Made by a program: the position numbers and the translations under genes
Notes under the pieces: generated by a model
Databases searched by the model: none
What the model saw: only the letters and a program-made list of their open reading frames with translations
Told to the model about the DNA's origin: nothing
DNA from: JBFLVN01 sp040758475
Lineage (GTDB): Bacteria > JAGRBM01
NCBI GenBank assembly: GCA_040758475.1
Contig: JBFLVN010000017.1
Span: 1-25,452 of the forward strand
Length of the DNA: 25,452 bases
Reading direction: 5' to 3'
In this document: in pieces, positions 16,001 to 21,698 of the stretch
Numbering within the stretch: position 1 is the first letter of the stretch
Layout of the letters: the number at the start of each line of letters is the position of its first letter

Positions 16001-19000
16001 GCTGGCTTCCCGTGGCGCCAGGACCGGCGCGTCCCTGAAAGACGCAGACGTGATCGTCGTAGATGCCCGGGCGATGGAAAACTCACCCGATCTCTCTGCG
16101 GCGATTTCCCAGAAGCTCGAAGCCCTCGTCGAAATCGCCAAGTCCTCCCGCGAAGACGCGGTGATCGTGGGTCTTGGCGGTGTTGGCGGATCGTTCGCGG
16201 CGGAACTCCTGGGTGTTTCCGTTCGGGGATTCCTCCTCTCGCTCTCTCACGAGCGGTCCCAGATGCGCCTGCGCTGGGTCGACGCGGCGCCGGATTTTAC
16301 CGATCTTGCCAAGGCCATCGACGCCGAGTGCGCTCTGGACGGCCTCGTAGTTCAGAGCCGTTGGACGAAAGCGGGCCGGGAAGTTTTGAGCGTTTTGGAC
16401 GCGCAAGCTCCGGCGGGGCAGGGGCTCTCCCCCCGCGCGGATCGCGTGTGGCTCGTGACGGGTGGCGCCCGGGGAATCACCCGCGAGATCGTTTTGGACC
16501 TCGCGAAAAACCTGGGTGGCAAGTTCGCCCTGGTAGGATCGTCTCCCGAGCCCACGGGTACGGTCCAGCTTTTGGACGAAACTTCCCTTCGCAAGGAAAT
16601 CCGCGCCGAGGCCAAGAGCCGGGGCGCGGCCATCGCGGCGGGTGAAGTGGAAGCGGAAGTCCGCCGCCGCCTTGCCGCCGCCGACATCCAGAAGGCCCTC
16701 GAAGCCCTCCGCGCCGCCGGGTGCGAGGGGCGCTACTACGCCTGCGATCTCTCGGATGAGAAGTCCATCGGGAATCTTCTCTCCCGCGTCCGCAAGGATT
16801 TTGGCGCCTTGAACGTCGTGATCCACGGCGCGGGCCGGGAAATGTCCCACGCGACGGCCGAAAAGACCGGAAAGGAAATCCGAGAAACCCTGGCACCCAA
16901 GCTGGGCGGTGCGTTGGCCCTCGCTCGCGGGACGAAGGGCGATTCCATCGAAGCCTTCGTACTCTTTGGCTCCGTCGTAGGCCGTTTGGGGAACCGAGGT
17001 CAGGCCGATTACGCCGCAGCGAATCTTTCGCTCTCGGTACTGGCTTCCCGCTTCTCCGAAATCGGGAACGCTTCCGCCAAAGCGCTTCTCCTCGATTGGT
17101 CCGCCTGGGCCGACGTGGGGATGGCTTCCCGGGGCGTAGCCAAGCAGTTCTTCAAGGAGGCGGGCGTGGATGTGATCCAGCCCGCGACTGGCGCTCCCCT
17201 CGTGCGGGCCGAACTCCTGGCCGGCACTTCCGGCGAAGTGCTCGTGTGTGGTTCGCTGGGTGATCTCGACCGGGCGGGTGTCCTGGCCCGCGTGGAGCAA
17301 GTAGCTTCTTCAGGCGCTGCGGCTGTCACGGTTGAAGCCGAACCCTGGCTCGTCGATCACAGCATTTCGGGAGTTCCCGTCCTTCCGGGCGTCGCGGGGA
17401 TTGAACTCCTTCGCCGCTCGGCGGGATTTTCGGGGAAGGCTTTCGAAGGCCGGGGCATCCGTTTCGAACGGGCCATCAAGGTTTTTGCCGGAAAAGGCGC
17501 GACTCTTCGCGCTTCGGCCAGTGCCGTCGAGTGCGAAGGCCAGACGCCGCAGGGCAAGGAATTCAAGACCCATTTCACCGCCCAGGGTTTTTCCTCCCTC
17601 GGGGAACAAGCGGGGTCTCTGAATCGTGAAATCCCCGGTACCGATGCCCGCACTCGCACGGGAATTTACAAAGCCTATTTCCACGGTCCGCTCTTCCAGG
17701 TGATGACCGGCGGCCTGGATGCCCGTTCTTCGGAATGGTTCTTTACCGCCAAGGCGGCCGATTTCTTTAGGAATGGAAAGCTCCTCTCGGGCGCGGGTGC
17801 CGATGCTTCCGCCATCGAGGCGGCTTTCCAAGCGGCGGGCCTCCGGCTCTTGATCGAACACGGCGAGAGCGCCCTGCCTTCTGGCATCGCCAAGCTCTCG
17901 GTGTTCCGCAAAATACAAGATGGCGAGAAACTCACCATTGCCGTGGCGCCGCTTTCCAAGGAAGGAAACTGGCGCTGCGACGTGCGCGTCTACGGACAGG
18001 ACGGTGCCGAAGCCGTCCGCCTCACGGGTTACGAGCAGGTCGTCACCGGCCAGAACGTTTCTCTCCCCGAAGAACTTCGCGGTGGCGGTAAGAGCGCTCC
18101 CGCTCCGGCCGCTGCACCGAAGGCTCCCGTGGCGGCTTCGCCGGTGAACGTGGACCGGGGAGAAGTGCTTGGCCGAATCCTCGAAGTCCTCTGCCGCGAA
18201 ACGGGCTACGAGGCTTCGGACATCAACCCGGATTCGGACCTGGAAGCGGATTTGGGCATCGACACGGTGAAGCAGGCCGAAGTCTTCGCCCACGTGCGCA
18301 CTTCCTACAACCTGGAAAAAGACCAGAACTTCAAGCTCCGCGATTATCCGACGCTCAATCGTCTCGCCGATTACGTGGTGATGCGTCTCAGCGGCGCGGC
18401 TGCCGCAGCGGCCCCCGCTCCGGAAGCCGTCCGGGAAGAAAGAAAAGTCGAGACGGCAGAGGAAAAGCTCCTCAAGGCCGATCACATCGGGCTTCCTTCG
18501 CCTCCTCTGGGTGAGGGGTGGGCCCGCTTCGCGGCGGTTAACGCCCTCGACGTCCAGGCCCGTCTCGACCGCGATCCGGCCGGCGTGCTCGGCATTCTCT
18601 CTCCCGAAGAGCGGGCCGAGTACCAGGCCTTCGAATACCAGAAGCGCAAGGACGAATGGCTTGCCGGGCGCCTCGCTTCGCGGCAAGCCCTCAAGGCTTT
18701 CGGGATCGACGCCCCCGTCCACGTTACCCACGACGAATCGGGTGAACCCAAGTTCGTGGGCGACCTGGGCGAGCGCTTTGGCCTCACGATCTCCCACTCC
18801 CACATCTGGGCGTGCGCCGTGGTTTTCGAGCGGACGGGGCCCATCGGAGAGCACCGGGTTTTGGGCCTCGATGTGGAACGCATCGAGCAGCGCCCGGCCG
18901 CGTTCCTGGAAGACCACTTCACGGATGAAGAGCGCCGGTGGGTGACTTCGGGCGGTGCGGACGCTCCCTTCCGGGCGACGGTTCTTTGGTCACTCAAAGA

Positions 19001-19295
19001 ATCAGCCTTGAAGGCCTTGGGCACCGGGCTTCGCCTCCGTCCGGCGGATGTGGCGGTGCAAGTCCTTGGCGCCAACGGCCACGGGGAAGCGCGCGTGCAA
19101 CTCACGGGCGAGGCCCAGGCCCGGCAACGTTCACTGGGCCTTGCGGAATTCGAAGGCCGCTACACCCGCGACGCGGAGTTCGTGGTGACGGTCGTCGAGA
19201 CGGCGCGCGTTCCCAGCATCTCATCTGAAAATCTTCGCCGCGGTTCCGGCTGGACGATCGGATTTCGTCCCGCCGGAAAAACGCAGGCCGACTGA
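10077..19295 (+). CDS. All-in-one fatty acid/polyketide megasynthase: FMN-ER x2, KS, ACP, ACP, AT, KR, DH, ACP, PPTase
   Basis: This 3072-residue protein starts with GTG seven bases after AAAGGAA. In order: two PfaD/2-nitropropane-dioxygenase-like FMN barrels (about 1-290, motif ESGGVTG at 129-135; 335-640, motif EAGGH at 465-469). KS (710-1175) has the triad Cys921 (DAACAAS), His1055 and His1095. Two ACPs follow (1227-1303, 1339-1415). AT (1522-1830) has Ser1623 in GHSLGEY and His1728 in malonyl-type HAFH. KR has a structural half before about 2110, then TGGARGIT from 2128, Ser2299 and Tyr2312. DH (2415-2660) has His2428 in HSISGVPVLP and Glu2581 where Asp is usual. ACP3 is at 2695-2773. An Sfp-type PPTase (about 2800-3050) has LDVE with Asp2932 and WSLKES with Lys2974/Glu2975. 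This is a full reducing cycle, PUFA-synthase-like in parts but in one chain. There is no thioesterase and no chain-length factor. The product is unknown, probably a long acyl chain. Confidence 0.93.
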   Translation: MTSKAIFSFLPPGQFFERDAHALAAEGALPVVDLAYLSRDERASLIRSLPRNLELGFTLAPDLIADELAGLRVAALVVPLDWELDEAVDLGAFLANFRGKSVWVEASSLPSAAKAEQAGATGIILKGFESGGVTGEESAFILLQRYEGKLPVLVRGGIGPDTAAACVAAGAAGVVLDVQTWGALALDTEVRQALHSLQGTDSVYLRLTDRHVLRVTGKMGAKAMRELRAAEEQVLVAAAGEKTPESERARTERAEALYRELQKISVSAFRPGTGKVFPVGQEAGWAKLYSEKFGSAAGIVRAVRETMESSPRAALQDFPWRENSDFAKSVGSRYPIFQGPMAQTSDVPAFAEKLMEEGCVANIALGNMPGDVCKKLLEETSVLAKGRPFGGGIIGLEANAFFRDQHIAHLKNIRPPLAVVAAGTTEQALDLAHAGVRSFLHTPVHTLLVSAMDQGHTDFILEGTEAGGHIGKLTSFVLWQSVIQALVDRPAAGGLKAYVVLAGGFGNAKGATAAAALCARAKKAGHAFGIQMGTAFLFTKEAVETGAASSTFQQVVIDLDRTETIGDTVMTPARMAPTAKLFNIREQEYLRLKKGDSLENRKHAYEGDNLGGLRAAAKAQRIEKKPEGGVRFVQISREQQYEQGLFHVGMCAALRRSQTTIAEVVADNTARAEALLRQNLETSVPVQSPVQIPSAQIQQASVPANGHAEADTAIAIVGLGGLFPDAQDIPSYWKNIVAGKYSIREVPESRWPTKLYYSSDRAAPDKSYSKIGGFLEEPEFDSKSFKIPPTVAVTMDSVQKVTLLAVREALRDAGYYQAKEFDKTRCAVILGNSMGGEVSHKYSYRLALPRIIEQLEKTPGWQKLPSEERKQILDQVAKDYLSQLPEITGGSMPGELANVISGRVASVFDLSGPNYVCDAACAASMAALQTAVRGLLAGDFDMAVTGGVDRGMDADSYIKFCKVGALSSEMSCPFDQRASGFVMGEGVGILILKRLADAERDGDKVYAVLRGMGSSSDGAGRGITAPSPTGQRKAIERAYKMAGVEPSTVTLVECHGTSTPLGDATETSVLRDWMNEHGAKPHSIAVGSVKSQIGHLKAAAGAAGLIKTVLALHNKTLPPTINFESPASGTGLGEGSPLYANTAARPWSPPEGTPRRAAVSAFGFGGTNFHALLEEFGATGRSSKNFKGTNGGGNGVHYAAAVAATPASAPVIQAQATPAASVDTSAIEKKVIATLAEQTGYDPADLGRTLDLEADLGIDTVKQAEVFALLRESFQLEKDPNLKLRDYPTIEKIVGYLAGRLSGSVTVSAPVAQAAAPQVAEPAVEAAKPAPAAVDRGEIEKKITATLAEQTGYDAADLGRTLDLEADLGIDTVKQAEVFAILRESFKLEKDPNLKLRDYPTIEKIADYLAMRLSSGTAPAAAAPSAQPVAAKVEAKPVATDGPGYVAVRGKDAQDLAANLAVWAASPSGHSFGSGSKIAAFGFLTKAEGAKKAQAAAEAIRAGKKPAPPLNVRLTEARKNKAKVAFVYPGQGSQYVGMLQELLAFPEVRETFEEAERIVSPLIGKSLLSIIHPTDKSPENLARCEEELRQTEITQPAVLAADVAIHRFLVARGFSPDAVAGHSLGEYGACVAAGVLTFAQALEAVAARGREMAHVQVPDKGLMLSVPMGSQDVEPLLKDIPGYIAVANRNSPGQTVIGGETAAVQELKRRLEEKGVEGILLNVSHAFHSKIVAPASVPLRKVLERLGPKAPVLPLYSNVTAEPYPTGSGANAQIVDLLSKQIAASVDWIGTCQNFNRDGFEVFVECGPKRALAGLVESNLKGRPCAALQTCHPKRGELLSLMEALAHLSAETAVEDVSVRPAPAALANAVPVAAPAGILSKWVSDPRFSSFWAKHGGAIEGLVSHLWNLEAGSAPAVRMESRPAAQAPNALWAAATPVLRRVPSYKKSEIAEGRFLSGKSVAVLSLGGPAGLAQELASRGARTGASLKDADVIVVDARAMENSPDLSAAISQKLEALVEIAKSSREDAVIVGLGGVGGSFAAELLGVSVRGFLLSLSHERSQMRLRWVDAAPDFTDLAKAIDAECALDGLVVQSRWTKAGREVLSVLDAQAPAGQGLSPRADRVWLVTGGARGITREIVLDLAKNLGGKFALVGSSPEPTGTVQLLDETSLRKEIRAEAKSRGAAIAAGEVEAEVRRRLAAADIQKALEALRAAGCEGRYYACDLSDEKSIGNLLSRVRKDFGALNVVIHGAGREMSHATAEKTGKEIRETLAPKLGGALALARGTKGDSIEAFVLFGSVVGRLGNRGQADYAAANLSLSVLASRFSEIGNASAKALLLDWSAWADVGMASRGVAKQFFKEAGVDVIQPATGAPLVRAELLAGTSGEVLVCGSLGDLDRAGVLARVEQVASSGAAAVTVEAEPWLVDHSISGVPVLPGVAGIELLRRSAGFSGKAFEGRGIRFERAIKVFAGKGATLRASASAVECEGQTPQGKEFKTHFTAQGFSSLGEQAGSLNREIPGTDARTRTGIYKAYFHGPLFQVMTGGLDARSSEWFFTAKAADFFRNGKLLSGAGADASAIEAAFQAAGLRLLIEHGESALPSGIAKLSVFRKIQDGEKLTIAVAPLSKEGNWRCDVRVYGQDGAEAVRLTGYEQVVTGQNVSLPEELRGGGKSAPAPAAAPKAPVAASPVNVDRGEVLGRILEVLCRETGYEASDINPDSDLEADLGIDTVKQAEVFAHVRTSYNLEKDQNFKLRDYPTLNRLADYVVMRLSGAAAAAAPAPEAVREERKVETAEEKLLKADHIGLPSPPLGEGWARFAAVNALDVQARLDRDPAGVLGILSPEERAEYQAFEYQKRKDEWLAGRLASRQALKAFGIDAPVHVTHDESGEPKFVGDLGERFGLTISHSHIWACAVVFERTGPIGEHRVLGLDVERIEQRPAAFLEDHFTDEERRWVTSGGADAPFRATVLWSLKESALKALGTGLRLRPADVAVQVLGANGHGEARVQLTGEAQARQRSLGLAEFEGRYTRDAEFVVTVVETARVPSISSENLRRGSGWTIGFRPAGKTQAD
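13755..14321 (+). repeat. Near-identical tandem ACP-coding repeat inside the megasynthase
   Basis: Two units, 13755-13985 and 14091-14321, are offset by 336 bp (112 residues). Their protein sequences differ at only about nine of 77 positions, and the linkers are Ala/Pro-rich. Both contain LGIDTVKQAE. The third ACP (coding 18159-18395) is clearly more diverged. The pair looks like a recent duplication or is kept alike by gene conversion. Confidence 0.85.
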
Positions 19296-19325
19296 TCTCA
19301 AAGACGATTTTTAAGGAGAACCTTC

Positions 19326-20921
19326 ATGTCCTGGAAACTCGGTACCTCTAGCAGCAACACGGCCCGGCGGCTCCACGTCGTCCCGGCACCCTCCACCACG
19401 CAGCTCAACAAGGTGGCGCCCCTGCCGATGCCGGTCCATCCGGCGGCCCCGGCGCCGGTGGCCGTGCCCTCAAAGGCCCCTGAGGCGCAGGAAGACCTTC
19501 CCCTGCGGCGCCTCGCCCGGCTTTTCGATGACGGCCGCTTCGAGCAGCTCGACGCCCTCGTTCGCCATCAGGCGAGCGGCTGGGGCGTGGAGAAAAAGCG
19601 CGTGGATGGCGACGGCGTGGTAGTGGCGACGGGCCTCATTCATGGAAAGCCCGCCGTCGCTTTCGCCCAGGACCGCCGCGTGATGGGCGGTTCGCTCGGT
19701 GAAGCCCATGCCCGGAAGATCTGCAAAGGAATGGACCTCGCTGAACGGATGGGCGCGCCCATCATCGGTTTGCTCGATTCGGGCGGCGCCCGCATCCAGG
19801 AAGGGGTCGCGGCCCTTTCGGGTTATGGTGAAATCTTCCGCCGGAACGTGGCTCTTTCCGGAAAGCTTCCGCAGATTTCGGTGGTGCTCGGCCCCTGCGC
19901 GGGCGGGGCCGTCTATTCGCCTTCGCTTACGGACTTCGTGATCCTCTCGGAAGAAGACGCCCTCATGTTCGTGACGGGCCCCAAAGTTGTCAAGCAGGTG
20001 ATGTTCGAGGAAGTGGATTCGGACAAGCTCGGCGGCGCCAAGGTTCATTCGAAGAAAAGCGGTGTCGCCCACATCGTCCGCAAGGATGAAGCGGGTGCCA
20101 TCGCTGCCGCGCGGGATGTCCTCGGATACCTCCTGGAGAAGAATGGAAAGAGCCACGAGCCCGCCCGCGCTCCGGCGCTCCTGGGGGAGATCGTCCCCGA
20201 GGATTTCCGCCGTTCTTACGACATCCGCCATGTGATCGAATCCGTCGCGGATGCGAAGAGTTTCTTTGAAATCCAGCCCGATTACGCCAAGAACATCGTG
20301 GTGGGTTTCGCCCGCATGGAAGGCCGCACGGTGGGGATCATCGCGAATCAGCCCAAGGAACGGGCGGGCGTGCTGGATATCGATTCGGCCCGCAAGGGGG
20401 CGCGCTTCATCCGTACGATGGACGCTTTCGGCGTTCCGATCGTCTCCTTTATCGACGTTCCTGGCTTCATGCCGGGCGCCCAGCAGGAGCACAATGGCAT
20501 CATCACCCACGGGGCGAAAATCCTCTATGCCTATTGCGAGGCCCGCGTCCCACGGCTCTCGGTTATTACGCGCAAGGCCTTTGGCGGTGCCTACATCGTG
20601 ATGTCGAGCAAGCACCTGGGGGCGGACGTGAACCTCGCCTGGCCCCAGGCCCAAATCTCCGTGATGGGGGCGGAGGGGGCCGTCGAAATCCTCCACGGCA
20701 AGGAACTCAAGGACTCGGCCGAGCCCGAGAAGAAGTTCAAGGAGCTCTGCGACAAGTACCGTGAGGAGTACATGACCGTGCGCCTCGCGGCGGAGCGGGG
20801 GTGGATCGACGAGGTGGTCGAGCCCTGTGACACGCGCGGGCGCCTTCTCCATTACCTCGCGCTTTTGGGCGATTCCTCGAACGGGGCCTCTCGCGAGCGC
20901 CACGGAAACATTCCTCTGTAA
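19326..20921 (+). CDS. Acyl-CoA carboxylase carboxyltransferase (beta) subunit, PccB/AccD5-like
   Basis: This 531-residue protein moves CO2 from carboxybiotin to an acyl-CoA. An Ala/Pro-rich N-terminal tail of ~55 residues precedes the two crotonase-fold halves (about 60-285 and 290-515). First-half motifs are SGGARIQEGVAALSGYGEIF and GPCAGGAVYSPSLTDF. Second-half motifs are DVPGFMPGAQQEHNGI, then RKAFGGAYIVMSSKHLGAD and MGAEGAVEIL. In Streptomyces PccB the residue after GGAY (Asp422) favours propionyl-CoA, while isoleucine there allows acetyl-CoA; here it is Ile424. That suggests malonyl-CoA as product, matching the malonyl-type AT of the upstream megasynthase. The ribosome-binding site AAGGAG lies 30 bases after the megasynthase stop, so the two form an operon. 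No biotin carboxylase or biotin carrier gene is in the window; those must be elsewhere. Confidence 0.92.
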   Translation: MSWKLGTSSSNTARRLHVVPAPSTTQLNKVAPLPMPVHPAAPAPVAVPSKAPEAQEDLPLRRLARLFDDGRFEQLDALVRHQASGWGVEKKRVDGDGVVVATGLIHGKPAVAFAQDRRVMGGSLGEAHARKICKGMDLAERMGAPIIGLLDSGGARIQEGVAALSGYGEIFRRNVALSGKLPQISVVLGPCAGGAVYSPSLTDFVILSEEDALMFVTGPKVVKQVMFEEVDSDKLGGAKVHSKKSGVAHIVRKDEAGAIAAARDVLGYLLEKNGKSHEPARAPALLGEIVPEDFRRSYDIRHVIESVADAKSFFEIQPDYAKNIVVGFARMEGRTVGIIANQPKERAGVLDIDSARKGARFIRTMDAFGVPIVSFIDVPGFMPGAQQEHNGIITHGAKILYAYCEARVPRLSVITRKAFGGAYIVMSSKHLGADVNLAWPQAQISVMGAEGAVEILHGKELKDSAEPEKKFKELCDKYREEYMTVRLAAERGWIDEVVEPCDTRGRLLHYLALLGDSSNGASRERHGNIPL

Positions 20922-20941
20922 ATCCGGGGAAGAGGCGGTGA

Positions 20942-20977
20942 TTCAAGGGGGCGGGGCGACTCGCCCCTTTGAATTTT
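20942..20977 (+). terminator. Rho-independent terminator of the megasynthase operon
   Basis: A core stem GGGGCG-ACT-CGCCCC (20953-20967) is extended by TTCAA...TTTGAA on the outside with a small bulge, followed by TTTT (20974-20977). It lies 21 bases after the carboxyltransferase stop. Confidence 0.8.
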
Positions 20978-20982
20978 AGGGC

Positions 20983-21009
20983 TTGACAGGGCGGGGGCTT
21001 TGGGATACT
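20983..21009 (+). promoter_or_regulatory. Promoter of the iron-uptake operon
   Basis: A consensus TTGACA (20983-20988) is followed by GATACT (21004-21009) at 15 bp, or TACTTT at 17 bp. The Fur box starts 11 bases downstream. Confidence 0.65.
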
Positions 21010-21019
21010 TTTCTTTTAT

Positions 21020-21044
21020 GAAAATGATTATCAAAATCATTTTC
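21020..21044 (+). promoter_or_regulatory. Fur box
   Basis: A perfect 10-bp inverted repeat, GAAAATGATT-ATCAA-AATCATTTTC, closely follows the Fur consensus of ATGATTATCA-like hexamers. It covers the expected transcription start, so iron-loaded Fur should block the operon. This predicts expression under iron limitation. Confidence 0.88.
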
Positions 21045-21055
21045 AGAGAAACGGA

Positions 21056-21268
21056 ATGACCAGACGCTCCCGCCAGTCTGCTGTATCCCCTGGGGTTTCC
21101 CCGAAAGAAGAGGCGGAGCAGGCAAGGTGCGGATGCGGCGCCCTTCTGGCTCGGATGGTGGCGGAGGGGGTCGAACTCAAGTGCCGCCGGTGCGGCCGGA
21201 TGGTCTTGCTGGAGACCCCCTCCGGTTCACGGGCGCAGGGATGGCGGGTGGTGTGCAACCGGCACTGA
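21056..21268 (+). CDS. Small Com-like zinc-ribbon protein (first copy)
   Basis: This 70-residue protein has paired cysteines C25-x-C27 and C43-x2-C46 in RCGCGALLAR and VELKCRRCGRMVLLE. The spacing and the I/L-K-C-x-x-C-x-R ending resemble the Com family, whose founder, phage Mu Com, is a 62-residue zinc protein that binds mom mRNA and switches on its translation. Residues 1-20 are polar and probably disordered; Cys67 and His70 at the end could be extra ligands. The ATG is 12 bases after the Fur box with a weak ribosome-binding site (AACGGA directly before it). It is the first gene of the iron-controlled operon. The function here is inferred only: an RNA- or DNA-binding regulator. The short length and cysteine pattern repeated in the next gene argue that it is real. 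Confidence 0.75.
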   Translation: MTRRSRQSAVSPGVSPKEEAEQARCGCGALLARMVAEGVELKCRRCGRMVLLETPSGSRAQGWRVVCNRH

Positions 21269-21282
21269 TGTAGGAAAACAAA

Positions 21283-21311
21283 GGCCCTTCCCGCAACGAG
21301 GGAGAAGGGCC
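21283..21311 (+). promoter_or_regulatory. Intercistronic hairpin 1
   Basis: GGCCCTTC (21283-21290) and GAAGGGCC (21304-21311) are perfect complements, with CCC/GGG extending the stem inside. It starts 14 bases after the first Com-like gene. No T-run follows. Confidence 0.6.
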
Positions 21312-21343
21312 AAGCCCACGGCGGCCAGAGGTCTTGAACCCAG

Positions 21344-21380
21344 AGCCCGGGCGATCCCGATGCGGGGTCCCCGGGCTTTT
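21344..21380 (+). terminator. Intercistronic terminator or attenuator
   Basis: AGCCCGGG (21344-21351) pairs with CCCGGGCT (21370-21377), and an inner CCCG-ATG-CGGG stem (21356-21366) stacks on it, followed by TTTTC. It lies between the two Com-like genes and 16 bases before the second. If it works, most transcripts would stop before the receptor gene unless read-through is allowed. Confidence 0.65.
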
Positions 21381-21395
21381 CATTTGGGGGCGGAA

Positions 21396-21698
21396 ATGAA
21401 GGCGAAAGCCGTGGAGCCGCGAAACGGCGGGGCCAGAGAAATCCGCTGCGCTTGCGGGAGCCTCATGGCCCGCCGGGCGCCCGGCGGAATCGAGATCAAG
21501 TGCCGGCGCTGCAAGCGCGTCGTGCTCCTTCGGTGGGAAGACATCAAGGCGGAAGATGAAAGTGACGGCGAAGAAGGGGACAGGGCCCGGGCGTTGGTTC
21601 GCGTGGATGCTGATTTCCGCCTGGAGCGCGGTGGCGGTCCCGGCGATGGCGCAAGAGGGCGGCGAAGCGGCCGCTCCAACGGCGGAAGAGGAGACTGA
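21396..21698 (+). CDS. Com-like zinc-ribbon protein (second copy), overlapping the receptor gene
   Basis: This 100-residue frame has cysteine pairs C18-x-C20 and C36-x2-C39 in RCACGSLMARR and IEIKCRRCKRVVLLRW, clearly related to the first copy. The ATG at 21396 is preceded by GGGGGCGGAA. The Com-like core ends near residue 50. The rest is acidic, then Arg/Gly-rich, and is encoded in the 143 bp that overlap the start of the receptor gene in another frame. In phage Mu, com likewise overlaps mom, and Com relieves an inhibitory RNA structure at the mom start. A similar job for the receptor mRNA is a hypothesis. The Arg/Gly tail may simply be out-of-frame reading of the receptor signal peptide region, so the true functional part may be only ~55 residues. 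Confidence 0.72.
   Translation: MKAKAVEPRNGGAREIRCACGSLMARRAPGGIEIKCRRCKRVVLLRWEDIKAEDESDGEEGDRARALVRVDADFRLERGGGPGDGARGRRSGRSNGGRGD

Noticed and set aside
10071..18917. Several long minus-strand open frames opposite the megasynthase (10071-11654, 11721-12662, 16083-17300, 17310-18917)
   Set aside because: All mirror conserved domains on the plus strand and have low-complexity Gly/Arg/His-rich translations without motifs.
21268..21396. Cobalamin riboswitch before the TonB receptor
   Set aside because: The conserved B12-box sequence is absent, and a Fur box explains control better; the hairpins do not match the cobalamin aptamer.
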